NCBI GenBank assembly: GCA_014879845.1
Contig: JACSRI010000126.1
Coordinates: 62,001 to 126,000, forward strand
Direction: 5' to 3'
Length of the DNA stretch: 64,000 nt
From: Opitutaceae bacterium
GTDB taxonomy: Bacteria > Verrucomicrobiota > Verrucomicrobiia > Opitutales > Opitutaceae
Position numbers and translations under genes: made by a program. Below, one piece after another: positions 18,699-28,546 of this stretch (position 1 is the stretch's first letter; every line of letters begins with the position of its first letter). The notes under the pieces were generated by a model. The model was not told the origin of the DNA and searched no databases. It was given only the letters and a program-made list of their open reading frames with translations.

Positions 18699-19686
18699 TC
18701 GAGGAGGTTGGGCCGGCCCCGGCCGGCACGGTCGGGGGCAGCGGAGGCGGCGTGGCCGGCGTGGTCCCGTTGGCGCCGGCGACGGCCTTGAGGAAAAGCT
18801 CGTGCAGCGCGTTCGGGTTGGCGACGATCTCCGCCGGCGGCAGCCGGTGGTCGCGCAGCAGCGTGAGTATCCACTCCGCCGATTCGGTGCGCGACTCCAG
18901 CCGGAGGCGACCGTTGGACAGGCGCTCGACCGGCACGCCCGCGCCGGCGAGCGCGGCGACGAAACGTTCCGGCTCGCCCGACGGCGCGATCTCGACGACG
19001 CGGCGATGGCGGTCCTTCAGCGCGGCGATGCTGTCGTGCTCGAGCACGCGGCCGGCGCCGATGATGACCACCCGTTCGCAGATGCGCTCGATCTCGTGCA
19101 GCAGGTGGGACGACACGATCACGCTGATCCCGAGTTCTCGTCGCAGGGAGCCGATAAGTCGCAGGATGTGCTCGCGGCCGGAGGGATCGAGGCCGTTGGT
19201 CGGCTCATCGAGGAAAACGAGGTCCGGGTCGTGCACGAGGGCCTGCGCGAGTTTCACGCGCTGCTTCATGCCGGTGGAGTAGGTGTCGACGAGGCGGTAG
19301 CGTTCCTGGCCCATGCCGACGAGGTCGAGGATCTCGTGGGCACGCTGCCGCGCCTTGCGAAAAGGCATGCCGGAGAGTTGTCCGCAGTAAGTGACATACT
19401 CGCAGCCCGCCATGCCCGGGATGTGGCAGTCCTGTTCCGGGCTGTAACCGACGCGTTCGCGCGAGGAGCGCTCGCCCGGGCGGATCTCGCGGCCGAGCAC
19501 ACGCGCCGTGCCCGCAGTCGGCGTCTCGAAGTTGAGCAGGCACTTGATAAACGTCGTCTTGCCCGCGCCGTTGGGCCCGAGCAGGCCGATCGCACCCGGC
19601 GGGATGTCGATCGTCACCTCGCTCAGGGCGCGCTGCGTGCCAAAACACTTGGTCAGGCCTCGGGCCTCGATGATGGGTCGATCCAT
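18679..19686 (-). CDS. ABC transporter ATP-binding protein (CcmA/NosF type, module 1)
   Basis: The 335-residue ATPase opens MDRPIIEARGLTKCFGTQRA. Walker A is GPNGAGKTT (37-45), the signature is YSTGMKQRVKLAQALV, and Walker B is LVFLDEPTNGLD. The C-terminus ends with a Pro/Ala/Thr-rich, probably disordered 30-residue tail. The ATG at 19686 is preferred over a longer frame whose extra 75 residues are Arg/Pro-rich. It heads the operon of two exporter modules, so promoter elements should lie within 19687-19952. Confidence 0.87.
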   Translation of the reverse strand: MDRPIIEARGLTKCFGTQRALSEVTIDIPPGAIGLLGPNGAGKTTFIKCLLNFETPTAGTARVLGREIRPGERSSRERVGYSPEQDCHIPGMAGCEYVTYCGQLSGMPFRKARQRAHEILDLVGMGQERYRLVDTYSTGMKQRVKLAQALVHDPDLVFLDEPTNGLDPSGREHILRLIGSLRRELGISVIVSSHLLHEIERICERVVIIGAGRVLEHDSIAALKDRHRRVVEIAPSGEPERFVAALAGAGVPVERLSNGRLRLESRTESAEWILTLLRDHRLPPAEIVANPNALHELFLKAVAGANGTTPATPPPLPPTVPAGAGPTSSNDGRHA

Positions 19687-19952
19687 CGGTGAAACGTCAG
19701 GGGACACGATCGCGCGTCGACGCGGGTGGCGGCCAGCGCAAACGAGGACCCCGGGCGAAGCGAGGGGACAAGGGAGGCATCGCCCGTAAAACACAGGGGA
19801 AACAGACGCGGTTACAGAAATCTGGGCGGACCTGCACGGAATCGCGGCCGACGGTGGCTCACCCGGGCTCCGGCGCCATGCGCCTTGCGTGACGCCGCGC
19901 CTCTCCGTCAAATCGGAAAGGCCCGACGGACCGCTCTCGCCCGGCGCGACGT

Positions 19953-21146
19953 TCAGGCCTTCTGCTCCACCACGACGATGTCGTCGGTGTGGATCGTGCA
20001 GTAGACCGTGTCGCCCTTGTGCCAGGAACGCTCGTGCGAACTCTCGTTCGGCACCATCGCCATCAGGCTGAGGCCGGTGTGCGATCCGTTCGCCGCCGGT
20101 GTGCCGCCGATGCGGATACGCAACTCGTCCATGGCCCCGCGGAAGACCTCCTCCTCGATCGTGCCCTTGAACGCGTTTTCCTTCGCGGGCTTGGTCTTGG
20201 TGATGTAGATCTTCTCCGGGCGGACGGAGAGGAGCGCCTGCGAGGTGGAGTCCTGGAGCGTCTCCTTCTTCACCGCGAGCTCGACGCCCTCGGTCAGCCG
20301 CACGCGCGCGAGGATGCCGTTGCGGTAGACGACCTGGGACTTCAGCAGGTTGGCCTCGCCGATGAAGTCGGCGGTGAAGGCGGTGGCCGGCGCGTGGTAG
20401 ATCTGTGTCGCGTCGCCGAGCTGCTCGATGCGGCCCTTGTTGATCACGGCGATGCGGTCGGACATGATCAACGCCTCCTCCTGGTCGTGCGTCACGAAGA
20501 TGAACGTGATGCCGAGCTGGCGCTGGAGGTTCTTCAGCTCGAACTGCATGGAGTGCCGCAGCTTCGCGTCGAGCGCGGAGAGCGGCTCGTCGAGCAGGAG
20601 CACCTGCGGGCGGCAGACGATGGCGCGCGCGAGCGCAACGCGCTGGCGTTGGCCGCCGGACAACTCGTGCGGCCGGCGTTTCTCCAGTCCCTGGAGCGAG
20701 ACGAGCTCGAGCGCTTCGCCGACTCGCTTGGCCCGCTCGGCCGCGGGCACGTTGCGCATGCGCAGGCCGAAGGCGACGTTGTCCGCGACGTTGAGGTGCG
20801 GGAAAATCGCGTAGCTCTGAAAAACCTGGTTCACGTCGCGCTTGTAGGGCGGGACGTCGGTGACATCGCGGCCGCCGATCAACACCCGGCCGGCGGTGGC
20901 GGTCTCGAAGCCGGAGATGAGGCGAAGGAGCGTCGTCTTGCCGCAGCCGGAGGGTCCGAGGAACGTCATGAACTCGCCCTGGCGAATCTGCAGGTCGACC
21001 GAGTCGACGGCCGTGAAGGCGCCGAATCGCTTGGTGACACCGCGGAGCTCAACCATCGTTTCCATCGTTTTCGAAGAACTGCTATTTGCCGGAGATTCCG
21101 GCTCGAACGACAAGAGCAAATTTGGGTCCTGGGGCGCGGAGCTCAT
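19953..21146 (-). CDS. potA: Spermidine/putrescine ABC transporter ATP-binding protein
   Basis: PotA energises polyamine uptake. After an unusual Ser/Pro/Glu-rich N-terminal extension of about 30 residues, the ATPase domain shows Walker A GPSGCGKTT (64-72), signature LSGGQRQRVALARAI and Walker B VLLLDEPLSALD. The C-terminal TOBE region begins after FIGEANLLKSQVVYR. The start at 21146 is chosen because it makes an ATGA overlap with the upstream permease gene. The length (397) is slightly above usual because of the extension. It is the last gene of potC-potD-potB-potA. Confidence 0.92.
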   Translation of the reverse strand: MSSAPQDPNLLLSFEPESPANSSSSKTMETMVELRGVTKRFGAFTAVDSVDLQIRQGEFMTFLGPSGCGKTTLLRLISGFETATAGRVLIGGRDVTDVPPYKRDVNQVFQSYAIFPHLNVADNVAFGLRMRNVPAAERAKRVGEALELVSLQGLEKRRPHELSGGQRQRVALARAIVCRPQVLLLDEPLSALDAKLRHSMQFELKNLQRQLGITFIFVTHDQEEALIMSDRIAVINKGRIEQLGDATQIYHAPATAFTADFIGEANLLKSQVVYRNGILARVRLTEGVELAVKKETLQDSTSQALLSVRPEKIYITKTKPAKENAFKGTIEEEVFRGAMDELRIRIGGTPAANGSHTGLSLMAMVPNESSHERSWHKGDTVYCTIHTDDIVVVEQKA

Positions 21147-22030
21147 GTGCGTTTCACCTCGCCGCGATCGTGGAGAAACCAAAACGAAATGACGAAGAGC
21201 GCAAGGAACGTGATGCCGAGCGCGGCGCCAAAGGGCCAGTCTCGCGCCTGGCCGAACTGGTTTTGGATCACGTTGCCGATCATGTCGACCTTGCCGCCGC
21301 CCATGAGGTCATTGACGGCGAACATGCCGATCGAGGGGACGAACACGAGGAGCACGCCGGCGAAGATGCCGGGCTTGGTGAGCGGAAGGATGACGTGGGC
21401 GAGCGTGCGCCATGGGCCTGCACCGAGATTCATCGACGCTTCGATGAGCGAGTTCTCGATTTTTTCCGCGCTCGTGTAGATCGGCAGGATCATGAACGGC
21501 AGGTAGGTGTAGACCAGGCCGATAAGGACCGCGGCGGGCTTGTAGAGGATCTCGAGCGGCTCGGGAATGAGGTGCAGCATTTCGAGCGTCGCGCTGACCA
21601 GGCCGTCGGCCTTGAGCAGTGAGATCCAGGCGTAGGTGCGCAGGAGGAAGCTGATCCAGAACGGGATCATCAACAGCATGAGCAGCGTCGGCCGTCGCGA
21701 GGCCGGCGCGCGCGCGATGTAGTAGGCCACCGGGTAGCCGATCAGCAGGCACAGCACCGTCGTGAGGCCGGCGTACCAGAGCGAGCGGCCAAAGATCTTC
21801 AGGTAGACCGGGTCGGCGATGCGCGCGTAGTTTTCCCAGGAAAACTCCCACACCACGAAGCCGAGCTCGTCGCGCTGGCAGAAGCTGTAGGCAAAGAGGA
21901 TCGCCGTGGGGGCGACGACGAAGCACGCGAGCCACGCCAGCAGCGGCGCGAGAAGCAGCCAGCCGGCGCGGCCGGGTGGCTTGCGGCCTCCGGCGGCCGG
22001 GGTGTCGGTGGCGACGATCGTGCCGGCCAT
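21143..22030 (-). CDS. potB: Spermidine/putrescine ABC transporter permease
   Basis: This inner-membrane permease (295 residues) has about six helices. It carries the EAA-type coupling loop EASMNLGAGPWRTLAHVILP and the conserved YTYLPFMILPIYTSAEKI segment typical of PotB. The ATG at 22030 begins MAGTIVATDTPAAGGRK before the first hydrophobic segment. A longer start would read through a palindromic repeat and is unlikely. The gene follows potD at 133 bases, a gap filled by repeats. Confidence 0.91.
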   Translation of the reverse strand: MAGTIVATDTPAAGGRKPPGRAGWLLLAPLLAWLACFVVAPTAILFAYSFCQRDELGFVVWEFSWENYARIADPVYLKIFGRSLWYAGLTTVLCLLIGYPVAYYIARAPASRRPTLLMLLMIPFWISFLLRTYAWISLLKADGLVSATLEMLHLIPEPLEILYKPAAVLIGLVYTYLPFMILPIYTSAEKIENSLIEASMNLGAGPWRTLAHVILPLTKPGIFAGVLLVFVPSIGMFAVNDLMGGGKVDMIGNVIQNQFGQARDWPFGAALGITFLALFVISFWFLHDRGEVKRT

Positions 22031-22056
22031 GTCAGGCGTGGGTGCGTTCGGGTGGC

Positions 22057-22110
22057 GCAGGCTTCCAGCCTGCACGGTACACTCGAGTCGGAAGCAGGCT
22101 GGAAGCCTGC
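22057..22110. repeat. Palindromic repeat, GCAGGCTTCCAGCCTGC type, copy A
   Basis: Two 17-base units, GCAGGCTTCCAGCCTGC at 22057-22073 and its inverse at 22094-22110, face each other. Each unit is also a small palindrome. The block lies between potD and potB, and a second copy is found at 37170-37231. A 17-base sequence immediately after it (22136-22152, containing CCCTCCAGGTCGG) recurs exactly at 29844-29860. Confidence 0.8.
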
Positions 22111-22162
22111 GTTACGTTGCGGCCGGGCAGGAGCCCGGCCCTCCAGGTCGGCACCAACGTGC

Positions 22163-23197
22163 TCACGAACCGCCGCGCAGGTCGGTGATCATCTTGTCGA
22201 TCTCGGCCGCGGCCCGGCCGATGTCGCGGAACGTGTGCAGGCGCTTGGCGTCCTCGGCCGCCGGGTAGCTCGCGGGATTCTCGAGCTGCTCGGGCGTGAG
22301 GAGCTTGCGGGCCTCGACGTTCGGGTTGGTGTAGGGAAAGTCGGCGGAGATCAGCACGCTGATGTCCGGCCGCAGGATGAAGTTGAGGAAGGCATGCGCC
22401 TCCTTCTTGTGCGGCGCGTCCTTCGGCATGGCGAGGCTGTCGATGAAGAGGTGCGCGCCCTCGGTCGGCAGCACGTACTGGAACTTCTTGTCCTCCTGGA
22501 AGAGGATCGCGGCCTCGCCGGACCAGACGATGCCGAGGTCGACCTCGCCGTTGAGCAGCGCGGTCTTCGGGCTGGCCGAGTCGAAGATCTTGATCTGCGG
22601 AAGCCACTTCGCGAGCACCGGGCGGGCCTTGGCCATCGTGTCCTTGTTGATCGTGTTGAGGTCCTGGCCGGTGAAGTAGAACGCCCAGGTGAGGAGCTCG
22701 CGGTTGTCGTCGAGCGTGACGATGCGGCCCGCGTGTTTGCCCGAGAAGAGATCGGCGTAGCCCTTGACCGGCTCCTTCACCTTCTCGGTGTTCACGACGA
22801 TGCCGACGCTGCCGACCATGTAGGGAATGGAGAACTTCTGCTCCGGATCGTGCGGCAGGTTCAGGTAGGCCTTGTCGAGGTTCTTGAAATTCGGGACGGC
22901 CGCGAAATCGATGGGCGCGAGCATGCCGCGCTTCACCATCACCTCGATCACGTACTCCGACGGCTGGACGAGGTCGTACTCGGCGCCGCCGACGAGCTTG
23001 GAGAGCATCTCCTCGTTCGAGTCGTAGGTCTCGTAGTTGACTTTGATGCCTGTCTCCTCGGTGAACTTGTCGAGGACGGCCTGGGGCACATACTCCGACC
23101 ACGCGAACAGGTTGAGCTCGGCGGCGGAGAGCGACGAACCGACGGCGGCGACGAGCGTCGCGCCGGCGACAGCGAGGGAACGCAGGATGTGTTTCAT
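22163..23197 (-). CDS. potD: Polyamine-binding periplasmic protein
   Basis: This 344-residue solute-binding protein delivers spermidine or putrescine to PotB/PotC. A signal peptide (MKHILRS, then hydrophobic to SLSAAE) precedes the PotD fold. Typical segments are LNLFAWSEYVPQAVLDKF near the N-terminus, YDLVQPSEYVIEVMVKRGM, and the middle-domain VGIVVNTEKVKEPVKGYADL. The tryptophan and acidic residues expected for polyamine binding (for example GIVWSGEAAI) are present. It stands between potC and potB. Confidence 0.92.
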   Translation of the reverse strand: MKHILRSLAVAGATLVAAVGSSLSAAELNLFAWSEYVPQAVLDKFTEETGIKVNYETYDSNEEMLSKLVGGAEYDLVQPSEYVIEVMVKRGMLAPIDFAAVPNFKNLDKAYLNLPHDPEQKFSIPYMVGSVGIVVNTEKVKEPVKGYADLFSGKHAGRIVTLDDNRELLTWAFYFTGQDLNTINKDTMAKARPVLAKWLPQIKIFDSASPKTALLNGEVDLGIVWSGEAAILFQEDKKFQYVLPTEGAHLFIDSLAMPKDAPHKKEAHAFLNFILRPDISVLISADFPYTNPNVEARKLLTPEQLENPASYPAAEDAKRLHTFRDIGRAAAEIDKMITDLRGGS

Positions 23198-23243
23198 GGG
23201 AATCGAAGGGATATCGTGGCGAGGGATGGGCGGCGTCGTGGGA

Positions 23244-24068
23244 TCAGGCGCGCGCCTTCTTCACCCACTCGGACAGCAGCAGCAGCAGTACCGTGAAGAG
23301 GATGAAAAGCGTGGAGAGCGCGTTCACCATCGGGTTGATGCCCTTCTTGGCCATGCCGAAGATGACCACGGGCAGCGTCTGCGAGCCTGCGCTCTTCACA
23401 AAGAACGTCACGATCAGCTCGTCGAGCGAGAGCGCGAAGGCCATGAGCGCGCCGGACACGATCGCCGGCATGAGGTACGGCACGATCACATGCCAGAACG
23501 CCTCGAACGGCGTGGCGCCAAGGTCGAGCGCCGCCTCCTCGAGCGCGGGATCCAGCCCGGCGAGGCGCGCCTGCACCGCGGCCATCACGAACGGAAAACA
23601 AAATGTCGTGTGCGCGATCACGACGGTCGGAAAACCCAGGCTCACGTCGATCGACTTGAAGAACACGAGCAGGCTGATGCCCATGATCACCTCGGGCACG
23701 ACCATCGGCAGGTAGGCCATCGTGCTGATCGGCCGTGCCGCGCGAAAGCGGTAGCGATGGAGCAGCCAGGCCGCGCCCGTGCCCAGGATGATGGCGAGCA
23801 CGGTGGTGATGCTCGCCACGATCAAACTGGCCTTCAGGCCGTTGACCAGCGGCGTGCTGTTCCACAGCTCCGCGTACCAGCGCAGTGTGAATTTCTCCCA
23901 GACGACGTTCAGCTTCGAGTCGTTGAACGAGAAGACGACGAGGAAGACGATCGGCGCGTAGAAAAACACCATCACCAGCGCCGACCACGTGCCGAACAAC
24001 GCGTTCACCAGGGCCATGCCCTGAGGAAGACGAAATCGTGATGAGGATGACTGGGCGCGTTCGCTCAT
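23244..24068 (-). CDS. potC: Spermidine/putrescine ABC transporter permease
   Basis: This permease of 274 residues pairs with PotB. It shows FFYAPIVFLVVFSFNDSKLN in the first helix and loop, and the EEAALDLGATPFEAFWHVIVPY coupling loop in pieces around residue 180. SLDELIVTFFVKSAGSQTLP near residue 215 is characteristic of PotC. The ATG at 24068 gives MSERAQSSSSRF before the first helix; a longer frame upstream is basic and not membrane-like. It is the first gene of the pot operon, although potA leads in many other bacteria. Confidence 0.9.
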   Translation of the reverse strand: MSERAQSSSSRFRLPQGMALVNALFGTWSALVMVFFYAPIVFLVVFSFNDSKLNVVWEKFTLRWYAELWNSTPLVNGLKASLIVASITTVLAIILGTGAAWLLHRYRFRAARPISTMAYLPMVVPEVIMGISLLVFFKSIDVSLGFPTVVIAHTTFCFPFVMAAVQARLAGLDPALEEAALDLGATPFEAFWHVIVPYLMPAIVSGALMAFALSLDELIVTFFVKSAGSQTLPVVIFGMAKKGINPMVNALSTLFILFTVLLLLLSEWVKKARA

Positions 24069-24192
24069 TCTCGCGTCGAGGAGAAGTCGGAGAGCGAGTG
24101 GTCTAGACCCGCGCGCCGGGCGCGCAAGGGGAATGATGAGGAGAGCAGCGAGTAGTGAATAGCGAGTGGCGGGCATGAGCACGGTGCAGGTC

Positions 24193-24232
24193 GCGCGCCA
24201 GCGTGGAGGACGGCGCTCATGCGCCGCCGCGC
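24193..24232. repeat. Dispersed GTGGAGG...CGCCGCCGCG repeat, copy 1
   Basis: The block GCGCCAGCGTGGAGGACG followed by GCGCTCATGCGCC and GCCGCG forms a small stem. Closely similar blocks in the same orientation lie at 28359-28398, 29866-29907 and 41616-41648. It sits in the 369-base gap between ilvD and potC, which otherwise holds a terminator candidate and no gene. Confidence 0.65.
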
Positions 24233-24333
24233 AAAGGGTGGGTCCACGCAAATCGGTCGGCGCGCGATCACCCACGCGCCGACGCGGCCCGAGCGGGAGC
24301 GCGGCCTTCCATCCATGCGGTGTCTCGATATGC

Positions 24334-24363
24334 AAAAGGGCCGTCCGCGTCTGCGAACAGCCC
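24334..24363 (-). terminator. Candidate factor-independent terminator of ilvD
   Basis: On the minus strand, GGGCTGT pairs with ACGGCCC (24357-24363 with 24338-24344, one G-T pair) around a 12-base loop and is followed directly by TTTT (24337-24334). It lies 75 bases past the ilvD stop, in the right orientation. The T run is short, so the call is moderate. Confidence 0.5.
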
Positions 24364-24437
24364 TCGGTGTGCGAGCGGTGGCACCCGTTGTTTTCCTAGT
24401 CGCTACCCACTACCCGCTGCGCGCCATTTCTCGTTGC

Positions 24438-26135
24438 TCAGAGATACTTGTCCGTCACCGCGCCTTCCGACGCGGTGGCGACGAGCTTGGCGTACTTCGC
24501 GAGCACGCCGCGCGTCTCCTTCGGTTTGCGCGGCTTGAAGGCCTTGGCGCGCGCCTTCAGTTCCTTCGCGGGCAGGTCGACGGAGATTTCGTTCTTCACG
24601 GCGTCGATGGTGATCGGGTCGCCGTTCTTGAGCAGGCCGATCGGGCCGCCGTCGAAGGCCTCAGGCGTGATGTGACCGACGACGAAACCGTGGCTGCCGC
24701 CGGAGAAGCGGCCGTCGGTGATGAGCGCGACGTCCTTGCCCAGGCCCTTGCCCATGACGGCGGCGGTGGGCGCGAGCATCTCGCGCATGCCGGGGCCGCC
24801 GCGCGGGCCTTCATTGCGCACGACCACGACGTGGCCGGCCTTGACCTTGCCGGCGAGGATGCCCTTGAGCGCGGCCTCCTCGCTTTCGAAGATGATGGCC
24901 TTGCCGGAGAAGGTGAGGCCCTCCTTGCCGGAAATCTTCGCGACCGCGCCGAGCGGCGCGAGGTTGCCGTAGAGGATGCGCAGGTGGCTGTCCTTCTTGA
25001 TCGGGTTCGAGAGCGGACGGATGAGGTCCTGGTCGGCGGAGTAGTGGGAGACGGACTTGAGGTTTTCCGCCACGGTCTTGCCCGTGACGGTGAGGCAATC
25101 GCCGTGCAGCAGGCCGGCTTCGAGGAGCATCTTCATGAGCGGCGCGATACCGCCGATGCGGGCGAGGTGCGCGACGCTGTATTTGCCGGAGGGTTTGAGG
25201 TCGCCAAGCACGGGCACGCGTTTGCCGATGCGGGTGAAGTCGTCGAGTCCGAGCTTCACGCCGGCGGTGTGCGCGATGGCGAGGAGATGGAGCACGGCGT
25301 TGGTCGAGCCGCCGAGGGCGATCACGACGGTGATGGCGTTTTCAAACGCCTTCTTCGTCATAATGTCGCGCGGACGGATGCCGAGCTTGAGCAGGTTGAG
25401 CACGGCGGCGCCGGCGCGGCGGCAGTCGTCGATCTTTTCCTTGCCGATGGCGAGCTGGCTCGCGCTGTCAGGCAGGCTCATGCCGAGGGCCTCGATGGCC
25501 GAGGCCATGGTATTGGCCGTATACATGCCGCCGCAGGATCCGGCGCCGGGGATCGAGCACTCCTCGACGACCTTGAGGCCGGCCTCGTCGAGCTTGCCCG
25601 CAGCGTGCTGGCCGACGGCCTCGAAGACCGACACGATGTCGCACTCCTTCTTCGATTCCGGGTGGATGCCGGGCAGGATCGTGCCGCCGTAGACGAAGAC
25701 GGACGGGCGGTTCAGGCGCGCCATGGCCATGACGCAGCCGGGCATGTTCTTGTCGCAGCCGCCGATCGCGACGAGGCCGTCAAAACCCTCGGCGCCGCAC
25801 ACCGTCTCGATCGAGTCGGCGATGACCTCGCGCGAGACGAGCGAGTAGCGCATGCCGAGTGTGCCCATGGAAATGCCGTCGGCCACGGTGATCGTGCCGA
25901 AGATGATGGACTTGCCGCCTGCGGCATCGGCGCCGGTGCCCGCCTCGCGGGCCAGTCCGTCGATGTGCATGTTGCAGGGCGTGAGCATCGACCACGTCGA
26001 GGCGATACCGACCACCGGCTTCTTGAAATCGGCGTCGGTGAAGCCGACGGCGCGGAGCATGGAGCGGTTGGGGGCACGGTCGGTGCCGTCGTGGACGATC
26101 GCGGAGTGGGCGCGGGGATCTGGTTTGTTGGCCAT
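24438..26135 (-). CDS. ilvD: Dihydroxy-acid dehydratase
   Basis: IlvD dehydrates 2,3-dihydroxy-isovalerate and its methylvalerate analogue in valine, isoleucine and leucine synthesis. The [2Fe-2S] cluster cysteines are visible: C54 in LTPCNMH, C127 in [10 protein letters not shown] and C201 in [14 protein letters not shown]. The C-terminal catalytic serine region is [17 protein letters not shown]. The ATG at 26135 begins [20 protein letters not shown] and yields 565 residues, the usual length. The gene is divergent from scpB, with 248 bases between starts. No other ilv gene is in the window, but leuB is about 28 kb away. Confidence 0.95.
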   Translation of the reverse strand: MANKPDPRAHSAIVHDGTDRAPNRSMLRAVGFTDADFKKPVVGIASTWSMLTPCNMHIDGLAREAGTGADAAGGKSIIFGTITVADGISMGTLGMRYSLVSREVIADSIETVCGAEGFDGLVAIGGCDKNMPGCVMAMARLNRPSVFVYGGTILPGIHPESKKECDIVSVFEAVGQHAAGKLDEAGLKVVEECSIPGAGSCGGMYTANTMASAIEALGMSLPDSASQLAIGKEKIDDCRRAGAAVLNLLKLGIRPRDIMTKKAFENAITVVIALGGSTNAVLHLLAIAHTAGVKLGLDDFTRIGKRVPVLGDLKPSGKYSVAHLARIGGIAPLMKMLLEAGLLHGDCLTVTGKTVAENLKSVSHYSADQDLIRPLSNPIKKDSHLRILYGNLAPLGAVAKISGKEGLTFSGKAIIFESEEAALKGILAGKVKAGHVVVVRNEGPRGGPGMREMLAPTAAVMGKGLGKDVALITDGRFSGGSHGFVVGHITPEAFDGGPIGLLKNGDPITIDAVKNEISVDLPAKELKARAKAFKPRKPKETRGVLAKYAKLVATASEGAVTDKYL

Positions 26136-26383
26136 GACGAAAAGAGGCGGAAGCCGAACACACATCGCCGGATGGGGCAAGGCACGAGCGAGAACCCGGC
26201 GCGCGGCGGCTTGGGTCTGGGATCTGAAGCCAGGAGTGGACGCTGCCTCCGCGGTCCACGCGTGCGGCTGGCGACTGATTTTCGACCGCGGGTTGCGGAT
26301 CTTGGCTCCCCGATCTCCACGGTGCCCGATGTTTTGGTTGACCCTAGCGGAAGGGTTGCCGAACTCCTTTCCCTTCCATCGCC

Positions 26384-27289
26384 ATGGCCTTCGACCTCGT
26401 CCGCGTGTTGCGCTCCCTGCTGTTCGCCTCCCCGGGTTCACTCTCCGTGAAGGACGTCCAGGCCGTGTTCACGCGCTTCCACGAGGAGGCGGCTACGCTC
26501 CCGGCACTGACCGCCGAAGCGGGCGAGGCGGTCGAGAGCGCCGAGCCGCCGGCCGAAGTCGCCGAGGTTGCGATCAACCCACTCACGGTGACGCCCAGCG
26601 AGGTGCCGTCGCTCGTCACCGCCACGCAGATCCGCGAGGCGATGGATGCGATCCGGGCGCAGCTCGAGTCGGGCAACGAGGTCTATTGCCTGCAGGAAAC
26701 GCATCAGGGTTGGCGCCTCGTCACCACACCCGACTGTGCGGAGTGGGTGCGCCTACTGCGCAACCAGCCGCGCCCGATGAAGCTTTCGCAGTCCGCCCTC
26801 GAGACGCTCGCGATCATCGCTTACCGGCAGCCCGTCGTGCGCTCGGAGATCGAGAGTATCCGCGGAGTGTCCGTGGAGAGCGCAATCAACCGCCTGACCG
26901 AGCGCGAGCTGATCAAGATCGTCGGCCGCGCCGACCTGCCGGGCCGGCCGATCCAGTACGGCACGACCGAGCAGTTCCTGGAATTCGTCGGCGTGAAATC
27001 GCTCGAGGAACTTCCCGCCTCGGACGTCCTTTCCGCCCGCGAGATCGACCAGTGGCTGCAGAAGGCGAACGAGCAGCAGCAGGTTTCCGACTCCGCCGTC
27101 GGCCTCGACACCGAGTCGGGCGATGAGCAGGCCGACCTCGAGCTCAAAGCCGGCGGGGAGACGGAGCCGCCCGTGCAGTGGAGCGCGCCGCCGACCGAAC
27201 TGGGCCAGGCGCCGGCCGCGGACGCCGGTGCGGCCCCCGCAGCCGCCGAGTCGGCCGATGCCGTCAAACCCACGGAGCCGACCCCATGA
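26384..27289 (+). CDS. scpB: Segregation and condensation protein B
   Basis: ScpB is the winged-helix kleisin partner of the SMC-ScpA condensin in chromosome organisation. The family core is clear: [20 protein letters not shown] in pieces from about residue 132, then [17 protein letters not shown] and [17 protein letters not shown]. Compared with the usual 180-200 residues, this one is long (301). It has an insert of about 50 residues in the first winged helix ([20 protein letters not shown] and on) and an acidic Ala/Pro/Glu tail of 80 residues. It ends in an ATGA overlap with pheA. Confidence 0.9.
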   Translation: MAFDLVRVLRSLLFASPGSLSVKDVQAVFTRFHEEAATLPALTAEAGEAVESAEPPAEVAEVAINPLTVTPSEVPSLVTATQIREAMDAIRAQLESGNEVYCLQETHQGWRLVTTPDCAEWVRLLRNQPRPMKLSQSALETLAIIAYRQPVVRSEIESIRGVSVESAINRLTERELIKIVGRADLPGRPIQYGTTEQFLEFVGVKSLEELPASDVLSAREIDQWLQKANEQQQVSDSAVGLDTESGDEQADLELKAGGETEPPVQWSAPPTELGQAPAADAGAAPAAAESADAVKPTEPTP

Positions 27290-28356
27290 GCCTCGACGAC
27301 CTGCGCGCCAAGATTGACTCGATCGACAAGGAAGTCCTCGCGCTCCTCAACGAGCGCGTGCGCCTCGCCGCCGAGATCGGCAAGGTCAAGCGCACCAAGG
27401 GCGACGAGATCTACGTGGCCAAGCGCGAGGAGGAGGTCTTCACGCGCCTCGCCGCCCTCAACGGCGGCCCGCTCGAGATGCCGGCCATCCGCGCCATCTT
27501 TCGCGAGATCATGTCCGCGGCCATCGCGCTGGAGAAGCCGATGATCATCGCCTACCTCGGGCCCGAGGCGACGTTCACGCACCAGGCGGCGATCAAGAAA
27601 TTCGGCTCGAGCGTGAACTACCGCCCGCTCGCCACCATCACCGACGTCTTTAACGCGGTGGAAAAGGGCGACGGCGACTACGGCGTCATCCCGATCGAGA
27701 ACTCGACCGAGGGTGCGGTGTTTCACTCGCTCGACATGCTCGTCGAGACCGACCTCAAGATCGTCGCGCAGGTTTACCTCGAGATCTCGCAGAACCTGAT
27801 CTCAAACTCGCCGCTCTCGCAGATCACGAAGGTGTATTCAAAAGACCAGGCGCTGGGCCAGTGCCGGCGCTGGCTGCACCGCTACCTGCCGCACGCGCTC
27901 TGCCTCGAGGCTGACAGCACCTCGCGTGCGGTCGAGATCGCACGCGACAATGCCGGCACGGCGGCCATCGCGAGTTCGCTCGCGGCCGAGATCTTCGGCG
28001 TGCCGATCGTCGCGCCGGGCATCCAGGACAAGGCGGACAACACCACGCGCTTCCTCGTCATCGGGCGCCGCTCCTCCGGCGCGCTGGGCGAGGGCCGCGA
28101 CAAGAGCAGCTACGTCTTCTCGCTCAGCGACCAGCCCGGCGCGCTGCTCAAGGCGCTCGAACCGTTCAGCCAGCGCGGGATCAATCTCACCAAGATCGAA
28201 TCGCGCCCGAGCAAGAAGAAGGCGTGGGACTACTACTTCTTCGCCGACATCGTGGGCCACCACGAGGATCCGACCGTGCGTGAGGCCATCGCCGAACTCG
28301 AGGCGAGCTGCCCCTTCGTGAAGTGGCTGGGCAGCTATCCGAACGTGCGGGTGTGA
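27286..28356 (+). CDS. pheA: Bifunctional chorismate mutase/prephenate dehydratase (P-protein)
   Basis: The enzyme turns chorismate into prephenate and then phenylpyruvate for phenylalanine synthesis. Residues 1-85 are an AroQ chorismate mutase helix bundle ([20 protein letters not shown], then EIGKVKR). Residues 88-270 are the dehydratase, with IAYLGPEATFTHQAA, IPIENSTEGAV and DKADNTTRFLVIG, the last holding the catalytic threonine. Residues 280-356 are the ACT domain for feedback by phenylalanine (SLSDQPGALLKALEPF, KIESRPSKKKAWDYYFF). It starts inside the scpB stop (ATGA). Confidence 0.95.
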   Translation: MSLDDLRAKIDSIDKEVLALLNERVRLAAEIGKVKRTKGDEIYVAKREEEVFTRLAALNGGPLEMPAIRAIFREIMSAAIALEKPMIIAYLGPEATFTHQAAIKKFGSSVNYRPLATITDVFNAVEKGDGDYGVIPIENSTEGAVFHSLDMLVETDLKIVAQVYLEISQNLISNSPLSQITKVYSKDQALGQCRRWLHRYLPHALCLEADSTSRAVEIARDNAGTAAIASSLAAEIFGVPIVAPGIQDKADNTTRFLVIGRRSSGALGEGRDKSSYVFSLSDQPGALLKALEPFSQRGINLTKIESRPSKKKAWDYYFFADIVGHHEDPTVREAIAELEASCPFVKWLGSYPNVRV

Positions 28357-28358
28357 CG

Positions 28359-28398
28359 CGCGCGCCAGCGCGGGGGGCGGTGCTCCCGCGCCGCCGCG
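28359..28398. repeat. Dispersed GTGGAGG...CGCCGCCGCG repeat, copy 2
   Basis: This copy, with GCGCCAGCGCGGGGGGCGG then TGCTCCCGCG and CCGCCGCG, begins three bases after the pheA stop codon. The remaining sequence to 28546 (GGAGCGCGGCCCTCGGGGCC and similar) is repeat-like too and holds no gene. Confidence 0.6.
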
Positions 28399-28546
28399 AA
28401 CACCGAGGACATGCCTCCGGGCGAAGGGGCGCGCAGTCACGCAGCCACGCTCGCGGCCGCGCAGGAGCGCGGCCCTCGGGGCCCGCAGCGAGCGCGGCAA
28501 CGGCCCCGCATCGCCGCCTCTTGGTCTCTCCCGGCTACTCTTGCGC

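Noticed and set aside
22031-22075. A longer PotB start
   Set aside because: It would translate part of the palindromic repeat. MAGTIVATDT before the first membrane helix is more natural.
24438-26441. A start for ilvD 102 codons upstream
   Set aside because: The additional residues are basic and unlike any [24 protein letters not shown] is the natural opening and gives the usual length.
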